Positions 24,977-33,776 are shown, numbered from the stretch's first letter. The stretch: 37,425 nt of DNA from Methanoregula sp. UBA154 (GCA_002502245.1 DAPW01000023.1:40988-78412), one strand, 5' to 3'. Numbers and translations: made by a program. The notes: generated from the sequence alone by a model not told the origin.

Positions 24977-26383
24977 TCAGCAGCTCCTGATAACCATCAG
25001 CGTGATATCATCCGATTGCGGGTGGTCCCCGGTAAAGGTCCTGACCGCAGTAAGTATCTCCTGGCACAGCTCGTTTGCAGATACTTTGTCTGATGCAAGG
25101 ATTATTCTTTCCAGACGGTTTTGGCCGAACATCTCAAGATCCGCGTTCTCCGCTTCCGTGATCCCATCTGTGTACAATATGAGGACATCGCCCGGTACCA
25201 TCTGCACATTCTCCTGGGAGTATGCGGCATCATCAAGCACACCCATCGCCATACCGGTTGCCGCGAACTCCGCAAGCGTTCCATCCGCAGCACGGAAGTG
25301 GATGGGGGGATTGTGGCCGGCATTGACATACGTGAGCGTGCGGTTCGCGGAATCGAGGAGCCCGTAAAAGAGGGTCACGAACATGCTGGATCTCGAGTCA
25401 TGTGCGATGATCGTGTTGGCATCCCGGATAGCGGCAGCCGGCCGCCTCCCGTACCACGTTGCATTGACCCGGACCACGATCCGGGAGAGGGCCATGAACA
25501 GGGCAGCCGGAATCCCCTTGCCGGAGACGTCAGCGATCATGATCCCGAGCTGCCCTTTACCCAGCGGGACAACTTCGAGCGGGATGACATCGAAAAAGTC
25601 ACCGCCAACCTCTTTTGCCATTATGCTCCTGGCAGCGATGTCGTACCCCTCGATCTGGGAGATCGTGTCCGGGAGGAAACTCTGCTGGATCTCGGCCGCG
25701 ATGGCAAGCTCGGTGTTCTTGCGCTCCATCTCGCGCAGCAGGGTGTCGCGTTCGGCCTGCATCTTCCGCTCATTCCGGAGGTTCTCGACCATGAATGCAA
25801 AGACAAACATTCCCGCGGCATTGGCCGTGATCATCGGTAAGGCCACGGTTGATACTACCACAAGCGCCTGGTCGAACGGGCGGCACATGATGAGCGTGAG
25901 CGCCATGTGGAACCCTTCCATGAGGATGGCAAAGAGCACCGCAACCGTGATGCCGGCAAACGTCCGCTTGTGATACATCCAGATAAGCCCGCCGAAGAGC
26001 CCGGCAAAAACCGTTGCAAGCGAGCATGAATACACGGTGAACCCTTCAAGGGTCAGCCGGTGCGCTGCGCCGATCAGTCCCGCACCGAGCCCCACCAACG
26101 GTCCTCCCAGCAGGCCGGCGAGCATCGGCCCGAGATCGCGGACATTGATGCGTGCCCCCATAAACTCGATCCCGCTCAGGGTTCCGTAGATGGAGAGGGC
26201 GCCAAAGAGCAGGACAAGAATTACCTGTGTCCTGAACGCCGGGTGACCGTCAAGGATCTCCAAAAAGAGCCGGCTCCTTGTCAGGAGGTACGCCACCACA
26301 ACGATCACGCCGATAAGCTGCAGGAGGACAAGCAGGGAAGAAAAGATCGGGTACTCCATGGTTATGCACGTGTGTGAAGACAT
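24977..26383 (-). CDS. LytS-type 5TM receptor with SpoIIE PP2C phosphatase domain
   Basis: The 468-residue membrane protein has about six hydrophobic helices (about 15-200) of the 5TM-LYT receptor type, including EFMGARINVRDLGPMLAGLL, followed by a helical linker EMERKNTELAIAAEIQQSFL. The C-terminal PP2C/SpoIIE domain (about 245-468) carries the metal residues in AKEVGGDFFDV and MIADVSGKGIPAALFMA, then YTDGITEAEN and SDDITLMVI. It should dephosphorylate STAS proteins when its membrane domain senses a ligand. It leads the operon with the RsbW-like kinase. Starts at 26398 (GTG), 26383 (ATG) and 26359 (ATG) are all possible; 26383 was chosen because a tattaag element about 20 bases upstream fits a short leader. 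Confidence 0.92.
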   Translation of the reverse strand: MSSHTCITMEYPIFSSLLVLLQLIGVIVVVAYLLTRSRLFLEILDGHPAFRTQVILVLLFGALSIYGTLSGIEFMGARINVRDLGPMLAGLLGGPLVGLGAGLIGAAHRLTLEGFTVYSCSLATVFAGLFGGLIWMYHKRTFAGITVAVLFAILMEGFHMALTLIMCRPFDQALVVVSTVALPMITANAAGMFVFAFMVENLRNERKMQAERDTLLREMERKNTELAIAAEIQQSFLPDTISQIEGYDIAARSIMAKEVGGDFFDVIPLEVVPLGKGQLGIMIADVSGKGIPAALFMALSRIVVRVNATWYGRRPAAAIRDANTIIAHDSRSSMFVTLFYGLLDSANRTLTYVNAGHNPPIHFRAADGTLAEFAATGMAMGVLDDAAYSQENVQMVPGDVLILYTDGITEAENADLEMFGQNRLERIILASDKVSANELCQEILTAVRTFTGDHPQSDDITLMVIRSC

Positions 26384-26521
26384 TGCACACCGGTTCACTT
26401 AATAGTCACTTTTTACAATGCTGCTTCCGGCCCGGTACCGGCACGGATAGGATTATCACCAGAAAATACCGACATTTATCCATAAATTTTATCTGATATC
26501 CAAGTCATATGAGGGAACACC
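26384..26521. promoter_or_regulatory. Divergent promoter of the partner-switch module
   Basis: This AT-rich stretch separates the SpoIIE/RsbW operon from the STAS/MBL operon. On the plus strand cataaatttta (26481-26491) is a TATA element about 35 bases before the GTG at 26522, and gaggga (26511-26516) is the ribosome site. On the minus strand tattaag lies near 26400. Shared regulation of both operons is therefore possible. Confidence 0.5.
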
Positions 26522-26854
26522 GTGGAGATTACTACAACAACCCGGGATAACGCAACCATTCTTTCTGTTGCCGGGAGGATCGATACTGCAACGGCACCGG
26601 CACTCGAACAGGCGATCAACCATGAGATAGAGCAGCAGAACCGGAAAATTCTGCTCAATTTTTCTGCTGTCTCCTACATCAGCAGTGGCGGGCTCCGCGT
26701 ACTGCTTGCCACCGCCAAGAAACTGAAGAATCCCGGGGATAAATTTGCCCTCTGCGGCCTGTCAGCAGAGGTCTTGAAAATCCTCAAACTTGCGGGATTC
26801 ACGTCCATCTTTTCCATCTGTTCTTCTGAGGGAGAAGCTCTTGCCGGGTGGTAG
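26522..26854 (+). CDS. Stand-alone STAS domain protein (anti-anti-sigma type)
   Basis: The 110-residue protein is a single STAS domain: EITTTTRDNATILSVAGRID, a helix APALEQAINHEIEQ, then ILLNFSAVSYISSGGLRVLL and GDKFALCGLSAEVLKILKLA. Ser55 in YISSGGL aligns with the phosphorylated Ser of SpoIIAA; the Asp usually before it is Ser54 here. It should be the substrate of the RsbW-like kinase and of the SpoIIE phosphatase encoded divergently. The GTG start at 26522 is supported by a GAGGGA site five bases upstream. The next gene begins inside its end, so the two proteins are probably made together. Confidence 0.92.
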   Translation: MEITTTTRDNATILSVAGRIDTATAPALEQAINHEIEQQNRKILLNFSAVSYISSGGLRVLLATAKKLKNPGDKFALCGLSAEVLKILKLAGFTSIFSICSSEGEALAGW

Positions 26855-28574
26855 CGACACCTTAACATCCCTTGTCTGGCAGTCCCTGCCGGGCGCTGAC
26901 GGGGCATGGATCAATCCACTCATACGGAAGATCGATACCGTCTCCTCCAATTCGTACCTTATCGCGACACCCGATGTCCTCCTCCTGATAGATCCGGGCG
27001 GTCTTCCGGAGCAGGCAGAACAGCTGTCACGGATAATCGGGGAATCCCGGCGGGAGCGGGATCGTCCCGTTTTCGTGTTTTTGACCCATGCACATATCGA
27101 TCATTTTGCCGGTGTTTTTGCAGCCCCGCTCTTTGCGTACCCGGAGACCGCGGTCTTTGCAGTACAGGAACAGGGTGGGGAAGCCATTGAGCGGGGTGAT
27201 TTTCAGCAGACACAGGCGGCTCTGTTCGAAAAGACCTTCCCTCCCATGAAAACCGGCCTGTCTCTTTTCCCCAGCGGGTGGGAAACAGATGCCGGTATCC
27301 CGGTCTCAGAGGCATTCCCCAACGGTGCAACGGTTACGATCACCTGTCAGATGACGGAAGGGAAGCGCGGAATTCCAAGGGCAAGGCTGGAATTCGGGAC
27401 CGGTCCTGCCCTCGAGGTCTTTCACACCCCCGGCCACAGCCCGGACAGCATATGCCTCCGGATGGGCGGGCTGCTCTTTATCGGGGATCTCCTCTTTGCG
27501 GCGAATCCGGGTATTGCCGGTATCTGCGGGTGGGACCGGGATGCCCTTCTGCAGTCGATCAGCGGTATCCAGGCGGTGATTGAGAGCGGCGGGATTGCTC
27601 TGGTCTGCCCCGGGCACGGGAAAGCATTCCCGGCACCCGATACAGCCCGCATGTTTTCCGCCATCCGAAAAGAGGCACTTGCCCTTTCGGATATTGCTGA
27701 ACTGAACCATGAACGGGCAGAACGGGCTGCGGCATTTGCCGAGGACTGCATGGAGCAGGTCAATGAGCTCTTCACGATCATGGCAGGCCGCCTGTATTAT
27801 GTCTCCTGGGTCATGGACGAACTTGGCGAGTCGGACATTGCCGACCGGATGGGTGCCCTGATCCCCGGGGATACCATTGACGAGCTCCTGGAAGCCTTCT
27901 CGGCATTTGCCGAGGATCACCACCGGGGTGAACACGTCCCGATTAACCTTGCCCTGAAAGCCGCGCAGGTTGTTGCCAAGCTTGAACGGTCCTTCAAAAA
28001 GGAGGAACTGATGCGTATCATCGACCCCTCGCTGGTAGAGCGGGCCGGCCGGCTGTTGTCGGATTATACCATCATGCTCCGCGGCTTCAGTCCCCCGAGT
28101 GTTCTCTCAGGATGTGCACTTGCCCCCCTGATCGAGGCAATCGTTACCGGGCTTTCGCGACCGTCCTGTTCGGACGAGGATCTGCTGTCATCGGCTGATG
28201 ACGATGCTGCATTTATGGGGGTCCTGTTGTCACGGATCGGTACCCGCCCCCTGCTTGAGGATGTAGCATTCTCTCTCGATCTGGAGGATCGTGCTTCTCT
28301 CGTATCTGTCGATCAGGACCGTTTCTCGGACCTGGTTACCTATATACTTGAAGACCTGATCGGTTCCGGGTCTGACCGGATAAGGGTGGATGTACGGCAG
28401 GAAGACCGCATTCAGTTCGTCACGATAGCCGGGAACTTCCTGACCGGAAACCCGTTAAAACAATCCAGGAAAATGAATTTCCTCGCCGGCCTCTGCGAAC
28501 GTGCCGGAGGGATCCTGACCTGTACAGAGGATGCGTGCCAGCGACGCTTCGTGATTGAGCTGAGATTGGTATAA
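26841..28574 (+). CDS. Metallo-beta-lactamase-fold protein with C-terminal ATPase-like segment
   Basis: The 577-residue protein starts with an MBL-fold hydrolase domain (about 1-280): LTHAHIDHFAG (HxHxDH, about 82-92), HTPGHSPDS, FIGDLLF and CPGHGKAF, so the metal ligands appear intact. A helical middle follows (about 285-440). The last ~130 residues (VDQDRFSDLVTYILEDLIGS, then VDVRQEDRIQFVTIAGN) resemble a GHKL ATPase whose N-box Asn is lost and whose glycine loops are not evident. This would be a pseudo-kinase-like module, an inference from pattern only. The TTG at 26841 is preferred because GAGGGAG lies six bases upstream. It overlaps the STAS stop by 14 bases, so both are coupled. The substrate is unknown. 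Confidence 0.8.
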   Translation: MPGGSDTLTSLVWQSLPGADGAWINPLIRKIDTVSSNSYLIATPDVLLLIDPGGLPEQAEQLSRIIGESRRERDRPVFVFLTHAHIDHFAGVFAAPLFAYPETAVFAVQEQGGEAIERGDFQQTQAALFEKTFPPMKTGLSLFPSGWETDAGIPVSEAFPNGATVTITCQMTEGKRGIPRARLEFGTGPALEVFHTPGHSPDSICLRMGGLLFIGDLLFAANPGIAGICGWDRDALLQSISGIQAVIESGGIALVCPGHGKAFPAPDTARMFSAIRKEALALSDIAELNHERAERAAAFAEDCMEQVNELFTIMAGRLYYVSWVMDELGESDIADRMGALIPGDTIDELLEAFSAFAEDHHRGEHVPINLALKAAQVVAKLERSFKKEELMRIIDPSLVERAGRLLSDYTIMLRGFSPPSVLSGCALAPLIEAIVTGLSRPSCSDEDLLSSADDDAAFMGVLLSRIGTRPLLEDVAFSLDLEDRASLVSVDQDRFSDLVTYILEDLIGSGSDRIRVDVRQEDRIQFVTIAGNFLTGNPLKQSRKMNFLAGLCERAGGILTCTEDACQRRFVIELRLV

Positions 28575-28698
28575 CCTGTACCATGGTTCTCAGACGGACC
28601 GGTTCCCGTGCAGACCGGCCTGTACCCCTGCCCTGCAACAGAATAACAATCGCGCCCGCAGTGCCGATTTCCCTTCAGACTTTCCGAAAGACCCGATC

Positions 28699-29514
28699 AT
28701 GAATTCCTGCAACCCTGATATCCCAGCTACCGGACAACCCCTGCTGGAGTTCGATCATGTGACCGTTTTCAGTGGCAAAAAAAAAGTCCTTGACTCGGTC
28801 TCGATCAGAGTCCAGGAAGGGGAGAATATTGCGATCCTCGGCCCCAATGGTGCCGGCAAATCCTCATTTCTCAGGACCATTCTCCGGGAGTTGTATCCTG
28901 TTGCCGGGGACGAGGGGGTCATATTCAGGATCCGCGGACAGGACGTGTGGGACGTGTTCGAGCTCCGGTCCACCATCGGGATCGTGTCAGACGATCTCCA
29001 TTTCACGTTCACCCGCCCGATCACCGGTAAAGAGGTCATCCTCTCCGGGTTCTTCTCCAGTATCGGGCTTTTTAACCAGGTAGTGACACCGGCTATGGAC
29101 CGGAAGGCGGACGAGATCCTTGCATTCCTGGAACTTGGACACCTGAAGGATCGCACGATGACGTCTCTGTCCTCCGGAGAATCACGCCGTTTTCTCATCG
29201 GCAGGGCCCTTGTCCATAACCCGGGGACCCTCATCCTTGACGAACCGACCAGCAGCCTCGACCTCCATGCACTCCATACCTTTCGGGAGACCCTGCGGAA
29301 GATCGCCCGTTCCGGTACGGGTATCATCCTCGTGACGCACAATCTCCACGATATCATCCCGGAGATCTCCCGTATCGTCCTGATGAAGGACGGGAAGTTT
29401 TGCGGCGATGGTCAGAAGGAAGTGATGCTGACCGATACAAAAATCGGGGACCTGTTCCATGTCCCTCTCCATGTCCGGGAAGAGGGCGGTTATTATTATG
29501 CAACCGGGTACTGA
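28699..29514 (+). CDS. ABC transporter ATP-binding protein, no permease nearby
   Basis: The 271-residue ATPase has Walker A GPNGAGKSSF (about 53-62), the signature LSSGESRRFLIGRAL, Walker B LILDEPTSSLD and the switch VTHNLHD, so it looks catalytically complete. It starts LLEFDHVTVFSGKKKVLDSV. A region after Walker A (EVILSGFFSSIGLFNQVVTP) resembles ModF/iron-siderophore-type ATPases, but no permease or binding protein is encoded nearby, so the transported substrate is unknown. It starts 124 bases after the MBL stop on the same strand; whether it shares that transcript is unclear. Confidence 0.88.
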   Translation: MNSCNPDIPATGQPLLEFDHVTVFSGKKKVLDSVSIRVQEGENIAILGPNGAGKSSFLRTILRELYPVAGDEGVIFRIRGQDVWDVFELRSTIGIVSDDLHFTFTRPITGKEVILSGFFSSIGLFNQVVTPAMDRKADEILAFLELGHLKDRTMTSLSSGESRRFLIGRALVHNPGTLILDEPTSSLDLHALHTFRETLRKIARSGTGIILVTHNLHDIIPEISRIVLMKDGKFCGDGQKEVMLTDTKIGDLFHVPLHVREEGGYYYATGY

Positions 29515-29649
29515 ACCGGCTGCCGGCCCTGGCACCGGTTTTGGTTCCCTCTTTCGGACGGAGCGTACTTGTCCATGGATCCGGAGCAGCTACGGTATCC
29601 CCGGGATATACCCATTTCATAATCTCTCCACGACAATCTGATCAGGAGT

Positions 29650-30312
29650 ATGAGCGATCAGAAAGCACCGGAAGCTGAAGACGGCAGGAGAGCACTCCTG
29701 ACAGATCCCCCGTTTTACCTGCCGGAGTTCGAGAAGTCGTACCGGTATATCATCGATGAATATGAAGTGGTTCCCCGGAATATCGCTATCTTCATGCCCT
29801 GTGCCATCCGGAAGCCCTACAGTGCCAGCCCCAGCCATCAGCTGATCCGGTCGGTTATCGGACAGGTTCTGAAGCCGGAACAATACCATCTCGTCATCTT
29901 CGGCACCTGCGGGATTGTCCCGGCCGAGCTGGAAACGATGTATCCTTATGCCCATTACCAGTACATGCTGGGGAAATGCAAAGACAAAAAAGTCCTCGAT
30001 GATTTTCTCCGTATCGAGACTGCACGGGTGGCCGGGTACCTGAGCAAGACCCGGCATCTCTACACGTACCGCATTGCCTATTGTATCGGTCTTTTCCGGG
30101 AGGCCCTGGTCCGTGGATCTGAAGAAGCCGGTGTGCCGTTCGATATGATCCTGCCGAGCCGGGACATGATCGATAAGGTCATCGAAGAGGGTGACTGCAT
30201 TTTTGAGGAAGGAAGCCTCTCCATGGATGAATATCTCGGGGAGTTCTGCGACCGGCTCATCCTGTTCCGGAACGAGATTGACAAAAAAAGTGCCCTGCAG
30301 AAACGGACATGA
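29650..30312 (+). CDS. DUF5591 protein, related to archaeosine synthase C-terminal region
   Basis: The 220-residue protein has the DUF5591 pattern: an N-terminal helix FEKSYRYIIDEYEVVPRNIA, then IFMPCAIRKPYSASPSHQLI (about 48-67) with the conserved Cys and KPYS.S.SH motif, VIFGTCGIVPAELETMYPYA, and a helical C-terminal half. The same domain occurs in ArcS, which takes part in making archaeosine at tRNA G15. Stand-alone copies lack the rest of ArcS and their reaction is not established. An AGGAGT site three bases before ATG 29650 supports the start. The stop codon lies at the edge of a dispersed repeat. Confidence 0.75.
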   Translation: MSDQKAPEAEDGRRALLTDPPFYLPEFEKSYRYIIDEYEVVPRNIAIFMPCAIRKPYSASPSHQLIRSVIGQVLKPEQYHLVIFGTCGIVPAELETMYPYAHYQYMLGKCKDKKVLDDFLRIETARVAGYLSKTRHLYTYRIAYCIGLFREALVRGSEEAGVPFDMILPSRDMIDKVIEEGDCIFEEGSLSMDEYLGEFCDRLILFRNEIDKKSALQKRT

Positions 30313-30471
30313 ACTTGTCAGTTCACACTGGAACCATGAAAATCGCAGATATGAGTGCTCCCCGCATCAGGGCCCCTCGCGGGGCACGGCGGGGCAGGGA
30401 GGTTTTTTCAAATATGCTTAAAGTCCCTGATCCGCCGCGGGGGCGTCCCTTTGGGGGCGGCGGTCATCGCA
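30309..30471 (+). repeat. Dispersed repeat, module 1 (copy C)
   Basis: This copy runs catgaacttgtcagttcaca, accatgaaaatcg, gctccccgcatcagggcccc with ggggcacggcggggcag, then gatccgccgcgggggcgtcc with gggggcggcgg and catcgcaa. A linker containing attttcttgggaaatcattg (about 30520-30539) leads to the module-2 copy. Module 1 and module 2 together give a composite element of about 400 bases, matching the inverted one at 21764-22140. Confidence 0.7.
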
Positions 30472-30551
30472 AAAAATTGAGAGAGTAAAAAATCCAAAAA
30501 TCACATTTGTTTAATGCAATTTTCTTGGGAAATCATTGGAAAGGGATCAAA

Positions 30552-30706
30552 TCCCCCCTTGTCCCAGCCCCGTCGGGGGCTCATGTCGTATGTGATGCCG
30601 TGGGATTATGTGTGTACTGTCCTCATTCAAAATTGACCGGTAATTCGGCATTTTCGCAATCCGGGGATTCCACAGCGGCGGGGGCGAAGCCCACAAGAGC
30701 GTCAGA
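30552..30706 (+). repeat. Dispersed repeat, module 2 (direct copy)
   Basis: This copy starts tcccccc followed by ttgtcccagccccgtcgggg and gctcatgtcgtatg, and ends cacagcggcgggggcgaagc with gagcgtcag. It aligns with 12941-13080 across both conserved ends, while the middle differs. It follows module 1 in the same orientation. Confidence 0.6.
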
Positions 30707-30902
30707 ATCGTACAAAGACTTCTACAGACCAAAAAAAGCAAGAGGATAACCGCGGGTGATACATAGCCCCCTTGTAAAAAAAGAGCCCGGCAGTTCTCCT
30801 CCCGCCACGTCGGGCTATCGAAAATCCCGGCCACTCTATGGAACCGTCACCTCCGTTCCGGAAAATCTTTTTTTGGAACAACCCGGAAAACGATCTGCCT
30901 AA

Positions 30903-31721
30903 ATGAGCGGAAATCAAATCATTTTCATGGATCTGGATACCAGAAAAAAATGGGGTCTGATCGTCAAGGCCGTTGTCATCATGCTCATCCTCCTGATACC
31001 GAGGACCATCATTGATATCTCCGGGTATGATACGGTGCCGATCAACCCGGTTGTCGGGGCGTTCATCACCGGCGCCATCTTCACGATTGCGATCATCTTC
31101 TCCGGCACGTTCACGGACTTCAAGGAGAGCGAGAAGGTCGGTGGCGATCTTGCGGCTTCCTTAAAAGCCCTGTATAACGACAGCCGTGTCCTCCCCCTGA
31201 AGGATGAAGCCCCGGCCCGGGTCTTCCGGGCCCATGTCCGCGATCTCCACCGGACCCTGAACCGGTGCTTCCGGGACAACTCCTGGAACCTTCCGGAGAT
31301 CAACCGGGACATGGATAAGATCAACGATGATATCCGAACACTCGCTTACGCAGATGTTGCTCCCCCGCTTATTGCCAAACTGAGAAACGAGCTGGGGGCG
31401 ATCGACAGGATGACCAACCGTGTCGAAGTGATCATCCGGACGGACTTCATCCCTGCAGCCTATGCGCTTGCGGAGATTGCGACCATCAGTGTTATCCTAC
31501 TGCTGCTGTTCGTGAAGATCGATCCCCTGGCTGAAGCAACGATCGTGTTTGGGGTCATCTGCACCATGCTCGTGGGTCTGCTCTATCTGATCCGGGATAT
31601 GGACAACCCGTTCGAGATCGGTGAGCATACGTACGCGGATGTTGACCTCGAGACACTCAATTACCTCGAGACGTACTTCGACGGGCAGGATGCAGCGGAG
31701 GCTGCCCGGGCGGGGAACTGA
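30903..31721 (+). CDS. Predicted bestrophin-like (DUF4239-type) membrane protein
   Basis: The 272-residue protein has four predicted membrane helices: two near the N-terminus (about 20-36, KAVVIMLILLIPRTIID, and 47-67, NPVVGAFITGAIFTIAIIFS) and two near the C-terminus (about 195-212 and 216-234). A long helical cytoplasmic section with paired basic and acidic residues (about 70-190) lies between. The tail IRDMDNPFEIGEHTYADVD carries the NPFEIG-type motif of bestrophin-like DUF4239 proteins, so a channel is possible but not proved. An in-frame ATG at 30927 is an alternative start. It stands alone between a repeat and a gene-poor kilobase. Confidence 0.7.
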   Translation: MSGNQIIFMDLDTRKKWGLIVKAVVIMLILLIPRTIIDISGYDTVPINPVVGAFITGAIFTIAIIFSGTFTDFKESEKVGGDLAASLKALYNDSRVLPLKDEAPARVFRAHVRDLHRTLNRCFRDNSWNLPEINRDMDKINDDIRTLAYADVAPPLIAKLRNELGAIDRMTNRVEVIIRTDFIPAAYALAEIATISVILLLLFVKIDPLAEATIVFGVICTMLVGLLYLIRDMDNPFEIGEHTYADVDLETLNYLETYFDGQDAAEAARAGN

Positions 31722-32723
31722 GTTATGGGGATACTATGACACTGCAGAGATCCTGCTGATCCTTCCACCTTATGGGTGTAAAAAACCCCTCCGAAAGGAG
31801 CACGGGGATGGTCATCGGACCTGAACCTGAAGGAGACCGGAGTTCTTCGACCGGGCCACCGCCTCTTTGACAATATACGGCACGAAAGAACTCCGATCGG
31901 TTATTCATCCCCCAATGGCAGAGATCGCCGGACGGCCGCCGGGAGGGATCGCAGCCAGTCCCCGGCCTTCGTCTCGTCTTGTCGATACTGAGTCCCGCTG
32001 CCAGTGACAGGCTAAAGGGAAATGGCGGGATCGACGGTGGATTCCTGTCTCCAAAAATCCGTCACCGACGGAGAGGGCAGGTCTGGTGGACAATTTTAGT
32101 AGTTTTCCGCCGCCAGCACCGTGTCCGCCAGGTCCGGAATCCTCCCGGTGAACATACGGGCACCCCGAAGCTCAGTGAAAGGGAGACCGGCATGGGTCCG
32201 GCGGTTTTTGGCCCTGTCGGGGTTCCCTGGCTGTACGGACGGGGGAATCCAGATCGGGAGAGATACGGTTTCGGGATCAGCATTTTTTCGTCGGAGACCC
32301 GGGACATGACCCCCCTCCTTGCACCCGAAAATCCGGGGAATTCCGGAAAAACGGTACAATAAGGAGATTTTAACGCCCGTTGCGGGCCCCGTCTGTTTTT
32401 TTTTACGTCGAAGATTGAAATCCGGGCTATTAGACGGTATTGGACGGTCCATCTTTTTTCAAATGGACCGGGGCAGGATGAATCGGAAGGAAGGCCTGTT
32501 TTCAGATTTACCATAAACCGCCTGCATATTCCCGGTTTCTGCGGCTTCGGGTACGTATACGAGATGCTGGCCCATGGGGATTATTCACCGGACAATGCCG
32601 GGCGGTCATGTACATTGATCTCTTTTACCCGGTATTCCTTATCATGCCCTGGCTGTTGCAAAGGAACGGAAATAAGGAATCCTCCCGGCCGGGTAAAAGC
32701 CCCTGATCAGTACCGCTCTTTTT
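31722..32723. other. Gene-poor kilobase
   Basis: No frame here is convincing. A minus-strand frame 32096-32452 ends with the well-coded stretch FTELRGARMFTGRIPDLADT and a stop at 32096, which may be the tail of a decayed gene, but the earlier part is Pro/Arg-rich. A terminator-like hairpin sits at 32375-32404. An inverted repeat (ggagttcttcg and cgaaagaactcc) lies at about 31840-31895. A short hairpin ctccgaaaggag lies near 31790. Confidence 0.4.
32375..32404 (+). terminator. Hairpin plus T-run, no gene upstream
   Basis: The stem gcccg-ttg-cgggc (32375-32387) is followed by nine T residues (32396-32404). It has the form of an intrinsic terminator, yet the nearest plus-strand gene ends 650 bases upstream, so it may end an unannotated noncoding transcript. 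Confidence 0.4.
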
Positions 32724-33677
32724 TCATTTGCTCTGCGGGATCCCTGCAAGCGACCGGATCATCTTCTGGGTCTCCTGGGGTGTGCCGGTTGTGTTGACCA
32801 GGTATACCGTGGATAGCTCCAGCAGTTCCGCGACGTACCGCTTCCGGATCCGTTCCTTGAAGGGATTGTGGACAAGGAGGTGCGGGTTGAAGTAGTTGTT
32901 CTCAACAAAAAGTTTCAGCCCGCTCGCCGGGTCAAGCGTCCGCGAAACGGTGCTTTCGGCAGGGTCCCTCTTTAACACAATGATTGTCTTCAGCGTGGTC
33001 ATCGGCAGTATCCGTCCCTTGCCGATCACCCACCGGATATCCGCCACTGCCCTTCCGTTGTGATCAAACCCGCCTTCCGGTATCAGCCCCCCGAACTGCT
33101 TCCAGACAGCCCCGAGGTCTTCCCCGATATAGAAGTTCTTCTCGGAACTGTACGCAAGGATATCCAGCCCGAAATTCCGCGAGAAGAACCAGTCGTCCGC
33201 CACGATCCGGGTTTGCGGGTCCTGCAGCAGGCCGTACGTCTGCGTGGTCTTTCCGGCTTTGGGTGCCCCGATGATGCAGAGACCTTTCCCCCCGATGTCC
33301 ACACAGGCCCCGTGCACCGAATAGATCCCGTGGTGGTCTTCAAGAATATCCCCGGCGAGACTGAGTGCAAGGGACTTGACCCAGCCATAGTAGGAAAAAT
33401 TGAAGAGGAACGCGGTCCGTGAAAGGGGATCGAACAGGACCGAGTCTGGTGCATAGGCCGGGTTTTTAAAAATGAGAAGCCTCCCGTGGGAGCGGATATT
33501 CTGTGACATGGAATAAAAATTATTCTCCCAGGTATCCCTGGTGGCATGATCATCCGTCATCAGCTTGATGCAGCAGCCGTACAGGTCGGACTTGATCTCG
33601 TACCGGATGCGTGGAAGGTGTTCTTCCATGAGGCGTTCTTTCTCGTCCGTTGAAATCAGCGTGATCGTGTAATGCAT
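32724..33677 (-). CDS. HPr kinase-like P-loop protein
   Basis: The 317-residue protein has a central P-loop with the surroundings typical of HPr kinase/phosphorylase and related kinases: YSVHGACVDIGGKGLCIIGA followed by PKAGKTTQTYGLL (about 140-165), then RIVADDWFFSR carrying a conserved acidic pair. An N-terminal domain (about 1-120) of unknown type precedes it. Archaea generally lack HPr, so the phosphorylated partner is unknown; it could be another protein or a small molecule. It is 99 bases downstream of the receiver-PAS-PAS-kinase on the same strand, probably cotranscribed. The ATG at 33677 is preferred for its GGTGG site; a GTG at 33743 would add 22 residues. Confidence 0.75.
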   Translation of the reverse strand: MHYTITLISTDEKERLMEEHLPRIRYEIKSDLYGCCIKLMTDDHATRDTWENNFYSMSQNIRSHGRLLIFKNPAYAPDSVLFDPLSRTAFLFNFSYYGWVKSLALSLAGDILEDHHGIYSVHGACVDIGGKGLCIIGAPKAGKTTQTYGLLQDPQTRIVADDWFFSRNFGLDILAYSSEKNFYIGEDLGAVWKQFGGLIPEGGFDHNGRAVADIRWVIGKGRILPMTTLKTIIVLKRDPAESTVSRTLDPASGLKLFVENNYFNPHLLVHNPFKERIRKRYVAELLELSTVYLVNTTGTPQETQKMIRSLAGIPQSK

Positions 33678-33776
33678 GAGGACCACCGGAAGGTTCGCGT
33701 TCCTGTCATCAATATCTTCTGAAATCCCGGGTAATTTCTGCACGGGTCACGAATCCGGCAGGTACCGGTGCTCGTA

